Shown here in pieces: positions 7,318-16,603 of a stretch of 64,000 nt of DNA; the first letter of the stretch is position 1; every line of letters begins with the position of its first letter. The stretch is from Kitasatospora phosalacinea. GTDB taxonomy: Bacteria; Actinomycetota; Actinomycetes; Streptomycetales; Streptomycetaceae. The notes beneath the pieces are model-generated. The model saw nothing but the letters and a program-made list of their open reading frames with translations. It had not been told where the DNA came from and ran no database searches. The position numbers and the translations under genes were made by a program. The stretch is from contig NZ_BSSA01000007.1 in NCBI RefSeq assembly GCF_030268885.1, positions 186,001-250,000 on the forward strand, read 5' to 3'.

Positions 7318-9756
7318 ATGACGCACTCAGCGGAAGGCACCGCCGCGCCCGGCCCGGTCCCCGGCCCGGGGCCCGGCGCGCACCCCACCGGCGCGGGCGG
7401 CGCGTACCAGCCCGGGCTGAGTGCGGCCCAGGTCGCCGAGCGGGTCGCCCGCGGGCAGGTGAACGACGTCCCGGTGCGGTCGAGCCGTTCGGTGCGGGAG
7501 ATCGTCCGGGCCAACGTGTTCACCCGGTTCAACGCGATCATCGGGGTGATGTTCGGCATCATCCTGGTGGTCGGCCCGATCCAGGACGGCCTGTTCGGCC
7601 TGGTCATCGTCGCCAACACGGCGATCGGCATCGTCCAGGAGCTGCGCGCCAAGAAGACCCTGGACGGCCTCGCGCTGATCGGCGAGGCCCGCCCCCAGGT
7701 CCGCCGGGACGGCGCCGCGGTGCAGGTCGCCACCGGCGAGGTGGTGCTGGACGACACGGTGCTGCTGGGCATCGGCGACAAGGTCGTGGTGGACGGCACG
7801 GTCACCGAGGCGGACGCCCTGGAGATCGACGAGTCGCTGCTGACCGGCGAGCCCGACCCCGTCCACAAGCGCCCCGGCGACCACGTGATGTCGGGCTCCT
7901 TCGTGGTGGCCGGGGCGGGCGCGTTCACCGCGACGAAGGTCGGCCGGGAGGCGTACGCCGCCCGCCTCGCCGAGGAGGCCAGCCGGTTCACCCTGGTGCG
8001 GTCGGAGCTGCGCACCGGCATCGACCGGATCCTGCGGTTCATCACCTACCTGCTGGTGCCGACCGCGATCGGCCTGGTGATCAGCCAGCTCGCGGTGCAG
8101 CGCAACGACTGGAAGGAGGCGGTGCGCCGGATGGTGGCGGGCATCGTGCCGATGGTGCCCGAGGGCCTGGTGCTGCTCACCTCGGTGGCCTTCGCGATCG
8201 GCGTGGTCCGGCTGGGCCGCAAGCAGTGCCTGGTGCAGGAGCTGCCCGCGATCGAGGGCCTGGCCCGGGTCGACACCGTGTGCCTGGACAAGACCGGCAC
8301 CCTCACCGAGGGCGGCATGGACCTGGTCGACCTGCGCCCGCTCGCCGCCCCGGACGGGGCCCCGCAGCCGGAGGAGCCCCTGCTGGCCGAGGCGCTCGGC
8401 GCGATCGGCGCCGCCGACAGCCGCCCCAACCCCAGCATGCAGGCCGTCATCGACGCGTACGGGCCGCCGCCGGAGGGCCGCTGGCGGGTGCTGGAGGCGA
8501 TCCCGTTCTCCTCCGCCCGCAAGTGGAGCGGCGTGCAGCTGCTGGAGCCCGGCGGCACCGAGGGCAGCTGGCTGCTCGGCGCCCCCGACGTGCTGCTCCC
8601 GGCCGGCGCCCCCGCGCTCGCCGAGGTCGACGAGCTGGGCGCGCAGGGCCTGCGCGTCCTGCTGCTGGGCCGCAGCCCGCTGCCGCTGGACGACCCCGAC
8701 CCGGCCGCGCAGCTGCGGCCGCTGGCCCTGTTGGTGCTGCAGCAGCGCCTGCGCGAGGACGCCGCGGAGACCCTGCGCTACTTCCGCTCCCAGGACGTCC
8801 GGGCCAAGGTCATCTCCGGCGACAGCGCCGTCTCGGTCGGCGCGGTCGCCGCCCACCTCGGCCTGCCCGGCGCGGAGACCGCGACCGACGCCCGCACCCT
8901 GCCCACCGACCCCGGGCAGCTCGCCGAGGCCGCCGACCGCACCGCCGTCTTCGGCCGGGTCACCCCGCAGCAGAAGCGCGCCCTGGTCGGCGCCCTGCAG
9001 TCGAAGGGCCGCACCGTCGCGATGACCGGCGACGGCGTCAACGACGTCCTCGCCCTGAAGGACGCCGACATCGGCGTGGCGATGGGCACCGGCTCGGACG
9101 CCACCCGGGCGGTCGCCCAGATCGTGCTGCTCGACGACCGGTTCGCCACCCTGCCCTCGGTGGTCGCCGAGGGCCGCCGGGTGATCGGCAACATCGAGCG
9201 CGTCGCCGGGCTGTTCCTGGTGAAGACGGTCTACTCGGTGCTGCTGGCCCTGCTGGTGGTCTTCACCCAGGTCCCGTACCCGTTCCTGCCCCGGCACTCG
9301 ACGGTGCTCTCCTCGCTGACCATCGGCATCCCGGCGTTCTTCCTCGCCCTGGCCCCCAACAACGAGCGCGCCCGCACCGGCTTCGTCCGCCGGGTGCTGC
9401 GGCTGGCGGTGCCCGGCGGGGTGGTCTGCGGCGCCGCGACCTTCACCGCGTACGCGCTGGCCCGCGGCGACGACGGGACCACCCTGAAGGCCGACACCTC
9501 GGTCGCCACCCTGACGCTGTTCATCTGCGCGATCTGGGTGCTGGCGATCGTCGCCCGCCCCTACACCTGGTGGCGCCTGCTGCTGGTCGGCAGCATGTGC
9601 GGCGCGTTCGCGCTGGTGCTGGTGGTCCCCTGGCTCTCCGACTTCTTCCAGCTCCAACTCGTCGGCTGGCGCGACCCGTTGACCGGCGTCGCGATCGCCC
9701 TGATCGCGGGCTGCCTGCTGGAGGTCACCTCACGGGTGTTCGTCGAGCAGAGCTGA
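7318..9756 (+). CDS. ctpE: P-type cation-transporting ATPase, CtpE-like
   Basis: An 812-residue HAD-superfamily P-type ATPase. The phosphorylated aspartate is in DKTGTLTE (about Asp324); the actuator motif is TGEP (LLTGEPDPVHK), the membrane motif is MVPEGLVLLTS, and the hinge motif MTGDGVNDVLALKDADIGVAMG is intact. PEGL followed by LVLLTS and the CLVQELPAIEGLARVDTV segment match mycobacterial CtpE, described as a calcium uptake ATPase, more closely than KdpB or heavy-metal pumps; there is no N-terminal metal-binding domain and no CPC motif. Nine or ten membrane segments are visible. A hairpin follows and ends transcription against the convergent sacsin-like gene. Confidence 0.85.
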   Translation: MTHSAEGTAAPGPVPGPGPGAHPTGAGGAYQPGLSAAQVAERVARGQVNDVPVRSSRSVREIVRANVFTRFNAIIGVMFGIILVVGPIQDGLFGLVIVANTAIGIVQELRAKKTLDGLALIGEARPQVRRDGAAVQVATGEVVLDDTVLLGIGDKVVVDGTVTEADALEIDESLLTGEPDPVHKRPGDHVMSGSFVVAGAGAFTATKVGREAYAARLAEEASRFTLVRSELRTGIDRILRFITYLLVPTAIGLVISQLAVQRNDWKEAVRRMVAGIVPMVPEGLVLLTSVAFAIGVVRLGRKQCLVQELPAIEGLARVDTVCLDKTGTLTEGGMDLVDLRPLAAPDGAPQPEEPLLAEALGAIGAADSRPNPSMQAVIDAYGPPPEGRWRVLEAIPFSSARKWSGVQLLEPGGTEGSWLLGAPDVLLPAGAPALAEVDELGAQGLRVLLLGRSPLPLDDPDPAAQLRPLALLVLQQRLREDAAETLRYFRSQDVRAKVISGDSAVSVGAVAAHLGLPGAETATDARTLPTDPGQLAEAADRTAVFGRVTPQQKRALVGALQSKGRTVAMTGDGVNDVLALKDADIGVAMGTGSDATRAVAQIVLLDDRFATLPSVVAEGRRVIGNIERVAGLFLVKTVYSVLLALLVVFTQVPYPFLPRHSTVLSSLTIGIPAFFLALAPNNERARTGFVRRVLRLAVPGGVVCGAATFTAYALARGDDGTTLKADTSVATLTLFICAIWVLAIVARPYTWWRLLLVGSMCGAFALVLVVPWLSDFFQLQLVGWRDPLTGVAIALIAGCLLEVTSRVFVEQS

Positions 9757-9765
9757 AGGCGGAAC

Positions 9766-9804
9766 GGCGCGTCCGAGCTGCGCAGCGGCCCCTGCGGACG
9801 CGCC
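9766..9804. terminator. Terminator between convergent ctpE-like and sacsin-like genes
   Basis: Ten-base arms GGCGCGTCCG and CGGACGCGCC flank a 19-base loop, in a 58-base gap between convergent genes. It probably serves both strands. Confidence 0.55.
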
Positions 9805-9814
9805 CTCCGGGCGG

Positions 9815-12800
9815 CTACTCGTAGTCGCGCGCCGCCAGCAGCTCGTACGCCCGGTCCGGTTCGGTGAGGGCGGCGAGGATCTCGAAGCGGCGGTGCCACT
9901 GGTGGACGGACCAGGCCAGGCCCGCGGCCAGCCCCTCCGGGGTGGCGGCGTGCAGCAGGCCGGGGACGGGCGGGACGTCGAACTCGTCGTCCTCGTCGGC
10001 CGCTTCGGCGTCCTCCGGGTCGTAGGGGAGCTCGGGGGCGGTCGCCGCGGTGTCCCAGCGCCAGGCGACGTGCGCCTCCTCGCCGTCGGGGCCGACGACC
10101 AGCAGCTCGTCGTGCTCCTCGTAGACGGCGGGGCAGCCGGGGAGGAGTTCGCGGACGACGGCGGGGGTGCGGTGCAGGGTGCCCTCGGACAGCACCCGGC
10201 CGCCCGCCACCTCGCTGGCCAGCGAGACGTGCAGGCGCTCGGCCAGCGCCGGGGCCAGCAGCGGGTGGACGGGCAGCACGGCGTGGTCGTGGAGGAGCTC
10301 GACCAGGTCGGGGGCGTCGGCGACGACCGCGGTGGTGGCGTCCACGATGACGGTGCGGTCGTCCCGGCGGCCGGAGGCGGAGTCGAGCGGGGCGAGCGCC
10401 CGCACCACGTCCAGGCCCTCGACCCGCTCGGCCGGGAGGGCCGCCAACAGGCTGTAGATGCCGTGGAGTTGGCGGTGGCTGACCTCGGAGAGCGGGTCGG
10501 TGAGCCGGTCGATCAGCTCCTCGGGGCCGTGCGGTTCGGCCAGCAGCGCGTTCAGCGTGGTGCGCACGCCCAGGGCGTGCAGGAACTGCGGGTCGAGGTC
10601 GGTGCGGGCCTCGTCGTAGAGGCCACGCAGCAGCGGGTCGGCGCCCGCGGCGCGCAGCCCGGCGGGTTCGCGGCCGTCCAGCACGGGGTGGTCGCGCAGC
10701 CACCAGGCGGTGTACGAGGGCAGGTCGGCGTAGCTGCCGTCGGGCAGCAGGGTGCGCACCGGCGTCACCACGGCGTCCCGGTACGGGGGCTGGGCGAGCA
10801 GGGCGAGCGCCTCGGGCCAGGCGTCGTCGGCGACCAGGTCGAGGTCGCGGACGGCGAGCAGTTCGGCGGCGACCGGCGGGACGCCCAACTCCCCGGCGTC
10901 GTCGGCGTGCAGGGCTTCGAGGGCGTCCTCGCACCAGTCGGCGAGGCCGTCGGGGGCCTCGTCGATCAGGCCGGTGGGGCGGCCTCCGGCGGCCCGGTCG
11001 GCGGGGGCGGTGGGGTCGAGGCGCTCCAGGTCGTCCGGGTCGAGGACGACGTCCTCGGCGCGGACCAGGGTGAAGGAGGTGAGCGCCCCGGCCGCGGCGA
11101 GGACCTCGGGGCCCCAGCGGTCGTACAGGTCGTCGTCCACGAAGGCGGCGTCCTCCTCGTCCACCAGCCGGGCCAACGGGCTGTCGGGGAGCAGGAGTTC
11201 GCCGGCGCGGGCGAGTTCGCCCTCGTCGTCGGGGAGGGCCAGGCGGGCCAGCCAGGGGTGTTCGCCGGGGGCCGGGGCGGCGGCCTTGACCAGGGCCAGG
11301 ACGGCGTCGGCGAGGTCGACGGCGGCCTCGTAGTCGTCCTCGCCGAGCTCCAGCGAGCGGGCGACGGCGGCCCGCACCTCGGGGGTGTCCAGGACGCCCG
11401 CGGGGGTGGCGGTGGCGGCGCCGAGCTTGGCCAGCAGCGGGTGCGCCGCGTCGGGGTGGGCCAGCCGCAGGTCGAGCAGGTCGAGCGCCTCGGCGAGGGC
11501 GGCCGGGTAGCCCTCGTAGCCGGCCCAGTCGGCGGGGTCGGAGGGCAGCAGGACGCGGCGCGGGCCGGTGACGGTGCGGCCGTCGGCGAGCGGGACGGGC
11601 AGCGCGCCCAGCGACTCCGGGTCGGCCCCGGCCAGGGCCGCGTACAGGCTGCGCCACCAGGCGGGTTCCCGCTCCAGGCCGCCGAGTTGGTCGACCACCT
11701 CGGCGAGCGGGGTGCGGCGCACCTGCAGGGTGCGCAGTTCGGTGCGGCGTTCCAGGCCGGCCGGGAGCAGGCCGGGGAAGACCGGGGCGAGCGCCTCCAC
11801 CACCGAGTGGTCGGCGCCCTCCAGCAGCACGGCGTCGCGCGGGCGCAGCGCCGGGGTGCCCTCCTCGGTGCCGCGCGGGTGCGGCAGGAACGGGACGTCG
11901 GGCAGCCGCCGCAGCACCGCGGTGCGCAGCGCGCCGTCCAGGGCGCCCTGGCCGAGCGGGGCGGGCACCAGGTCCAGCGAGTGCAGGTCGGCGCCGCGGG
12001 CGCGCAGCAGGTCGGCGTAGGTCTCGGCGGCGCGCTCGGTGAGGAAGTCGGTGAGCGGCCCGGGCGCGACGTGCCGCCGAGTCGGGTCGAGCGGGTACGA
12101 GGCGATCAGCAGCGCGGGCACGCCGAGCGGCTCGTCGCTGGGCGTGGGGGCGTGCACCACGGCGGCGGTGCGCGGGCGCTGCGGGCGGCCCCGCTCGTCG
12201 ACCGGGACGGCCCAGGTGAGCGTCCAGTACGGGCGGGCGCGCTCCTCGGTGGTGCGGTCGGCCAGCAGTTCGGGGGCGGCGGTGCCGGAGGCGCTGACGG
12301 TCTGCCAGGTGGTGGTGCGCTCGCCGTCGGTGATCGTCACGGTGGGCAGCTGCTCGGGGCGCGGCGGGTGCGCGGTGCGGGTCAGCGTGCGCTCGGTGCC
12401 GTCGGTGTCGACGACCACCTCGGCCAGGCCGGGCAGGGTCAGCAGCAGGGCGTCGTCGACCTCGGCGAGCAGGCGGCGGGTGAGGTCCTCGGCGGCGGCG
12501 TCGCGCAGCGGCAGGACGACCACCGTGTCGTAGCCCGCGGGCGGCTCGCCCCCGGCCGCGAACGGCACCCGGAGCACCGGCAGGTGGCCCTCGCGGCGGG
12601 TCAACTCCCCGGTGAGCTCCGGGATGTCGGCGACCAGCGCGCGGGCGTCGGTGAGGGACCAGCGCACGCCCCCGGTGTGGCCGAGCACGGCGGGCTCGTC
12701 GCTGACGGCCAGCACCGCGGCGAACCCGACGCCGAACCGGCCGACCACCGCCCGCTCGTCCTCCCGCTTCGCGGAGGCCCGCAGCGTGGAGAGCGACTCC

Positions 12801-13102
12801 ACTCCGGCCGCGTCCAGCGGGGCGCCGGTGTTGGCGGCGGCCAGCACGCCGTCCCGCAGGGTCAGCCGCAGCCGCCCGGTGACGCCCGCGCGGGCGGCCG
12901 CGTCGGCGGCGTTCTGAGCGAGTTCGACGATCAGGCGGTCCCGGTAGCCGCCGAGCGCGAGCTCCTCCTCGGCGTTGGCGTCCTCCCGGAACCGGGCGGG
13001 CGCGGCCGTCCAGGCCGTGAGCACGGTGTGCCGCAGTCTGGCCGTGTCGAAGACGTCCGACTCCTCGGGGGACGCCGCACTGCCGATGATCCGAGACTCC
13101 AC
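9815..13102 (-). CDS. Sacsin-like GHKL ATPase, about 1095 residues
   Basis: A large cytoplasmic protein with an Hsp90/sacsin-type ATP-binding domain at its N-terminus: VELAQNAADAA supplies the N-box (Asn about 64) and VVGRFGVGFAAVL the G-box. The remaining 800 residues are leucine- and aspartate-rich and contain no second recognised enzyme domain. Actinobacterial genomes carry this as a conserved single gene of unknown role; a chaperone-like or nucleic-acid-quality-control function is only inferred from the fold. The GTG at 13102 is preferred (GAAGGG upstream); an ATG at 13144 is the alternative and adds 14 residues. It lies downstream of the DUF3027 gene on the same strand, 104 bases away. 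Confidence 0.72.
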   Translation of the reverse strand: MESRIIGSAASPEESDVFDTARLRHTVLTAWTAAPARFREDANAEEELALGGYRDRLIVELAQNAADAAARAGVTGRLRLTLRDGVLAAANTGAPLDAAGVESLSTLRASAKREDERAVVGRFGVGFAAVLAVSDEPAVLGHTGGVRWSLTDARALVADIPELTGELTRREGHLPVLRVPFAAGGEPPAGYDTVVVLPLRDAAAEDLTRRLLAEVDDALLLTLPGLAEVVVDTDGTERTLTRTAHPPRPEQLPTVTITDGERTTTWQTVSASGTAAPELLADRTTEERARPYWTLTWAVPVDERGRPQRPRTAAVVHAPTPSDEPLGVPALLIASYPLDPTRRHVAPGPLTDFLTERAAETYADLLRARGADLHSLDLVPAPLGQGALDGALRTAVLRRLPDVPFLPHPRGTEEGTPALRPRDAVLLEGADHSVVEALAPVFPGLLPAGLERRTELRTLQVRRTPLAEVVDQLGGLEREPAWWRSLYAALAGADPESLGALPVPLADGRTVTGPRRVLLPSDPADWAGYEGYPAALAEALDLLDLRLAHPDAAHPLLAKLGAATATPAGVLDTPEVRAAVARSLELGEDDYEAAVDLADAVLALVKAAAPAPGEHPWLARLALPDDEGELARAGELLLPDSPLARLVDEEDAAFVDDDLYDRWGPEVLAAAGALTSFTLVRAEDVVLDPDDLERLDPTAPADRAAGGRPTGLIDEAPDGLADWCEDALEALHADDAGELGVPPVAAELLAVRDLDLVADDAWPEALALLAQPPYRDAVVTPVRTLLPDGSYADLPSYTAWWLRDHPVLDGREPAGLRAAGADPLLRGLYDEARTDLDPQFLHALGVRTTLNALLAEPHGPEELIDRLTDPLSEVSHRQLHGIYSLLAALPAERVEGLDVVRALAPLDSASGRRDDRTVIVDATTAVVADAPDLVELLHDHAVLPVHPLLAPALAERLHVSLASEVAGGRVLSEGTLHRTPAVVRELLPGCPAVYEEHDELLVVGPDGEEAHVAWRWDTAATAPELPYDPEDAEAADEDDEFDVPPVPGLLHAATPEGLAAGLAWSVHQWHRRFEILAALTEPDRAYELLAARDYE

Positions 13103-13206
13103 GTGCCGAGCCGCCCTTCGCGTGGTCTGCGTACGAGTCGGCATTCTGCCAGTCGTCCCCGACGGCCCCGCACGGAACGGGACGCGCACGACGGGGGCGC
13201 GCAGCG

Positions 13207-14094
13207 CTACGCGTGGCCGAGTTCCTCGGCGGGCGCGTCCGGTTCGACGGAGCCGGAGGCCCGGTCCGGGTGGAGCGGGAGGGGTTCGACCACCGTCTCG
13301 TCGAGGATGAGCTCGCTGGGGACGGGCGGGGCCGGGAGGACCGCGGCCTCGGAGTGGGCGCCGCAGCCGTAGGCGAGGGAGACGACCTGGCCGTCGGCGG
13401 GGCCGAACTCGTTGCCGCAGACGCCGAACGCCTGGCCGAGCGAGCCGCCGATCGGGACGAGGAAGCCGCAGGTGTTGCAGGAGGCGGGCGCGGACTGCGC
13501 CATCGGGGTCTGCGGGCCGTACGCGGTCTCCCAGCGTTCGGCGGCCTGGTGCAGGCCGTGCCGGGAGAGGACGCGGGGGCGGCCGAGGCCGAGCTCCTCG
13601 GCGACCGCGCCGATCACGGCGCGGGAGGGCGCGGGCTGGACGTCCGCGGCGGGGGCCTCGTCCTCGGCGGCCTCGGCCAGCACCGAGTTGGGGGCGGGCT
13701 CGTCCTCGCCGGTCCAGCCGGGCTCCAGGCGCAGGTCGTCGGCGCCGGTGGGCAGCAGGTCGCCGGGACCGAGGTCGCCGGGCCGCAGCCGCTCGCTCCA
13801 CGGGACCCACTGCGGGGCGAGGACGGCGTCCGCGCCGGGGAGCAGGGCGACCTCGTCGAGGGTGACGTTCTTGGCGCGCGGGGCGCGGGCGACGGTGACC
13901 GCCCAGTGCCAGCCGCGGTACGCCGGGTCGAGGCATTCGAAGGTGTGGGTGACGACGCGCTCGGCGTCCGCGCTCGCCTTCACGTGGGGGCCGACGACGG
14001 CCTCTCCGACGCTGTCCACCACTGCCTGGCGGGCGAGGTCGACGGCCTCTGCACAGAGCCGGTCAGGGGTACGGCTTCGCATCGCAGCACTCAC
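13207..14094 (-). CDS. DUF3027 protein with cysteine cluster
   Basis: A 295-residue cytoplasmic protein. The N-terminal half (DRLCAEAVDLARQAVV, GPHVKASADAERVVTHTFEC, YRGWHWAVTVARAPRAKNVT, LDEVALLPG) matches DUF3027. Further on, SCNTCGFLVPI and GVCGNEFGPADGQVVSLAYGCGAHS provide four cysteines and a histidine that look like a zinc site. The C-terminal tail is acidic and proline-rich. Function is unknown. The GTG start at 14094 has GGGAGAG upstream; an ATG at 14082 would remove four residues. It is upstream of, and probably in one transcript with, the sacsin-like ATPase, an association I infer from the 104-base gap and shared strand. Confidence 0.82.
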   Translation of the reverse strand: MSAAMRSRTPDRLCAEAVDLARQAVVDSVGEAVVGPHVKASADAERVVTHTFECLDPAYRGWHWAVTVARAPRAKNVTLDEVALLPGADAVLAPQWVPWSERLRPGDLGPGDLLPTGADDLRLEPGWTGEDEPAPNSVLAEAAEDEAPAADVQPAPSRAVIGAVAEELGLGRPRVLSRHGLHQAAERWETAYGPQTPMAQSAPASCNTCGFLVPIGGSLGQAFGVCGNEFGPADGQVVSLAYGCGAHSEAAVLPAPPVPSELILDETVVEPLPLHPDRASGSVEPDAPAEELGHA

Positions 14095-14414
14095 GGCGTC
14101 GATTCTCTCCCAGTCCTGTCATCCTGCGGCCTTGCCGGTGTCGCCCGGCGTCCGGGCCCGCGCCGGCTGCCGCTGCCACGTCTCCGGGGCGGCCCCCGCG
14201 AGCACGGGGCCGGTCCATTCTGCTAGACCCGGGGCCGCTCCGTGGCCGGGCCGCGCCGCCCAGGTCGGCCACCCCCCTGCGGGAGGCCGGGCGTGCGCGT
14301 AGTGCAGGCTACCCGCCGGTCGGTGGTGCAGCACAGTCCGGGGCCGCGGGCCCGGGCGCGCCGAGGCCCGGTCAATCACTCGTTAGGTCGGCGATTCTCG
14401 GGCAGGATGGGTGT
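14095..14414. other. Divergent intergenic region, DUF3027 and MFS
   Basis: About 320 bases without a supportable gene. It must hold the promoters of the minus-strand DUF3027 gene and the plus-strand MFS gene. Several short GC-rich inverted repeats are present (for example around 14195-14245), but none matches a known operator. Confidence 0.4.
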
Positions 14415-15929
14415 GTGGCGGAGGAGAACCCACCGCAACACGGACTGCGTCCCGGGCAGGCCGAGGGCCTGTCGGGAGCGTCCGCCGTGTCGCGGCAGCA
14501 TCCCGTGGCCCCCGGTGAGCCGGAGGCGGGTGCTCCGCGTCCGACGCCCCGTCAGGACGGTTCCGCGGCGGAGGGTGACGCGCCGACGGTGCGGGCCCGC
14601 GGGTTCTGGGCCCGCGTCGCGTCGGCGGCGGGGGTGCGCACCGGCCGGGTGGTGCACGGGACGGGCCGCCGGATCCGGCGGGCGACCTCGGCGGAGGGCG
14701 CGGGCGAGTCCGGCCTGGCGAAGCTGATCGAGCTGCACGCGCTGAACTCGTTCGGCGACATGCTGATCACGGTGGCGCTGGCGTCCACCATCTTCTTCTC
14801 GGTGCCGACCGGTGAGGCCCGCGGCCGGGTCGCGCTGTACCTGCTGATCACGATGGCGCCGTTCGCGGTGCTCGCCCCGGTGATCGGCCCGCTGCTGGAC
14901 CGGCTGCCGAACGGCCGCCGCTCGGCGATGGCGATGTCGATGCTGGCGCGGGCGGCGCTGGCCTGGGTGATGGCGGGGGTGGTGACCGGCGGCGGCCTGG
15001 CGCTGTACCCGGAGGCGCTGGGGGTGCTGGTCGCGTCGAAGGCGTACGGGGTGGTGCGCAGCGTGGTGGTGCCGCGGCTGCTGCCCGCCCAGTTGTCGCT
15101 GGTGAAGGCGAACTCGCGGGTGACGCTGGCGGGTCTGCTGACCACGCTGGTGGCCGGCGGGGTGGGCGGTCTGCTGCACCTGCTGGGGCCGGCCTGGCCG
15201 CTGCGGGGGGCGTTCGTGGTGTTCGTGATCGGGACGCTGATGGCCTTCCACCTGCCGCACCAGGTGGACTCGGCCAAGGGCGAGCAGCGGGCGGAACTGC
15301 ACGCCGAGCCGCAGGAGGTGCGGCCCAAGGGGGTGCTGCGGGCGGTCGGCCCCTCGGTGGTGATGGCGCTGCGCGGGGTGGCGGCGCTGCGCTGGCTGGT
15401 CGGGTTCCTGGTGATGTTCCTGGCGTTCCTGATCCGCCGGGACCCGCCGGGCGGCCTGCCGGGGACGGTCGCGCTGGGCCTGGTCGCGGCGGCCGCGGGG
15501 CTGGGCAACGCGCTGGGGTCGGTGCTGGGGTCGTGGCTGCGCACCCGCGGGTCGGAGGTGACGGTGACGGCGGTGCTGGCGCTGGCGACGGCGGCGGCGG
15601 GCGCGGCGGCGCTCTGGTACGGGGCGGTGACGGTGACGGTGGTGGCGGGCGTCGCGGGGATGGCGGCCTCGCTGGGCAAGCTCGCGCTGGACGCGCTGAT
15701 CCAGCGGGACGTGCCGGAGGCGGTGCGGACCTCCGCGTTCGCCCGGTCGGAGACGGTGCTGCAGCTGTGCTGGGTGGCGGGCGGCGCGGTGGGCATCGCG
15801 CTGCCGCTGAACCCGGTGCTGGGGCTGACGGTGGCGGCGGCGGTGATGACGGTGATGCTGCTGTGGACGTTCCGCTCGCTGCTGCGGATCGGGCCGCGCC
15901 GGGCGGCGGCGCGGGCCCGGATGGCCTGA
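14415..15929 (+). CDS. MFS transporter
   Basis: A 504-residue membrane protein. The first 95 residues are a disordered, proline-rich cytosolic tail, followed by about ten to twelve hydrophobic helices from LHALNSFGDMLITVALASTIFF. The loop LDRLPNGRRSAM between helices 2 and 3 matches the DRxGRR motif of major facilitator proteins. The substrate is unknown; the family in Streptomyces is annotated only as MFS transporter. The GTG at 14415 lies just beyond a purine-rich stretch. A hairpin follows six bases after the stop. Confidence 0.78.
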   Translation: MAEENPPQHGLRPGQAEGLSGASAVSRQHPVAPGEPEAGAPRPTPRQDGSAAEGDAPTVRARGFWARVASAAGVRTGRVVHGTGRRIRRATSAEGAGESGLAKLIELHALNSFGDMLITVALASTIFFSVPTGEARGRVALYLLITMAPFAVLAPVIGPLLDRLPNGRRSAMAMSMLARAALAWVMAGVVTGGGLALYPEALGVLVASKAYGVVRSVVVPRLLPAQLSLVKANSRVTLAGLLTTLVAGGVGGLLHLLGPAWPLRGAFVVFVIGTLMAFHLPHQVDSAKGEQRAELHAEPQEVRPKGVLRAVGPSVVMALRGVAALRWLVGFLVMFLAFLIRRDPPGGLPGTVALGLVAAAAGLGNALGSVLGSWLRTRGSEVTVTAVLALATAAAGAAALWYGAVTVTVVAGVAGMAASLGKLALDALIQRDVPEAVRTSAFARSETVLQLCWVAGGAVGIALPLNPVLGLTVAAAVMTVMLLWTFRSLLRIGPRRAAARARMA

Positions 15930-15935
15930 GCGGCG

Positions 15936-15973
15936 GGGCCGGACCGCCCGGTCGGCGGGCCGGGGTCCGGCCC
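15936..15973 (+). terminator. Hairpin after the MFS gene
   Basis: Ten-base arms GGGCCGGACC and GGTCCGGCCC enclose an 18-base GC-rich loop, directly after the transporter stop codon. Confidence 0.55.
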
Positions 15974-16058
15974 GCGGCGCGCCCGCGCACGGCCTAACCT
16001 CGGACGACTCGGGCACCCCGGCGTCGTGTGATCACGGAAGGCGAGTAGCCTCTTGCGC

Positions 16059-16592
16059 ATGAGCCTCAGCACCCGTGCCATCGCCGGTATCGCCGGCGTC
16101 GTCGTCGTCGGCGCCGCCTCCCTCGGTACCGGTATCTACTGGGCACACGACGCGGGCAAGCCCCGTGAGAACGTGGCGACGCTGGTCGTCGGCACCTCGT
16201 CCACCACCGCGGCGCCCTTCTGCTACAACGACGGCAAGCCGATCGGGCAGGCCGCGCTCAAGGCCTGCTCCGACGCGGCCGAGGCCGCGGGCAAGAAGGA
16301 CGCGCTGCCGCTGCTGGACGTCCGGGGCAGCGACCAGATCGGCGTCGGCGTGCCGAAGGACCTGGCCAAGAAGGGCTGGTTCGCGTACACCGACGGCGGC
16401 TCCGGCCAGTCCTCCCAGGGCGGTGCCACGATCGTCAACCCGGTCCGCGACATCACCTTCTCCGGCACGGTGCCCGCGCACACGGTGATGTCCTCCATCG
16501 ACAAGACCTCGGTGACGGTGGCCGTCCGCGACCAGGAGAGCAGCGACATCTACGCGGTCTGGTTCTTCGAGCTGAAGAACAAGACCGACTGA
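16059..16592 (+). CDS. DUF2771 membrane-anchored protein
   Basis: A 177-residue protein with one N-terminal membrane segment (IAGIAGVVVVGAASLGTGIYW) and an extracytoplasmic domain of DUF2771 type (PFCYNDGKPI, LPLLDVRGSDQIGVGVPKDLAKKGWFAY, VMSSIDKTSVTVAVRD, YAVWFFELK). Two cysteines (in PFCYND and KACSDA) could pair outside the cell. No catalytic motif is recognised. The ATG at 16059 is chosen; a TTG at 16053 sits closer to GGAAGG and would add two residues. It lies 11 bases before mqnB and may be co-transcribed with the menaquinone genes, although no functional link is known. Confidence 0.75.
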   Translation: MSLSTRAIAGIAGVVVVGAASLGTGIYWAHDAGKPRENVATLVVGTSSTTAAPFCYNDGKPIGQAALKACSDAAEAAGKKDALPLLDVRGSDQIGVGVPKDLAKKGWFAYTDGGSGQSSQGGATIVNPVRDITFSGTVPAHTVMSSIDKTSVTVAVRDQESSDIYAVWFFELKNKTD

Positions 16593-16603
16593 CCTGCCGG
16601 TCG

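Noticed and set aside
9893..13372. Long plus-strand open frame antisense to the sacsin-like gene
   Set aside because: Composition is Gly/Val/Gln-rich without domains, whereas the minus strand has clear GHKL motifs.
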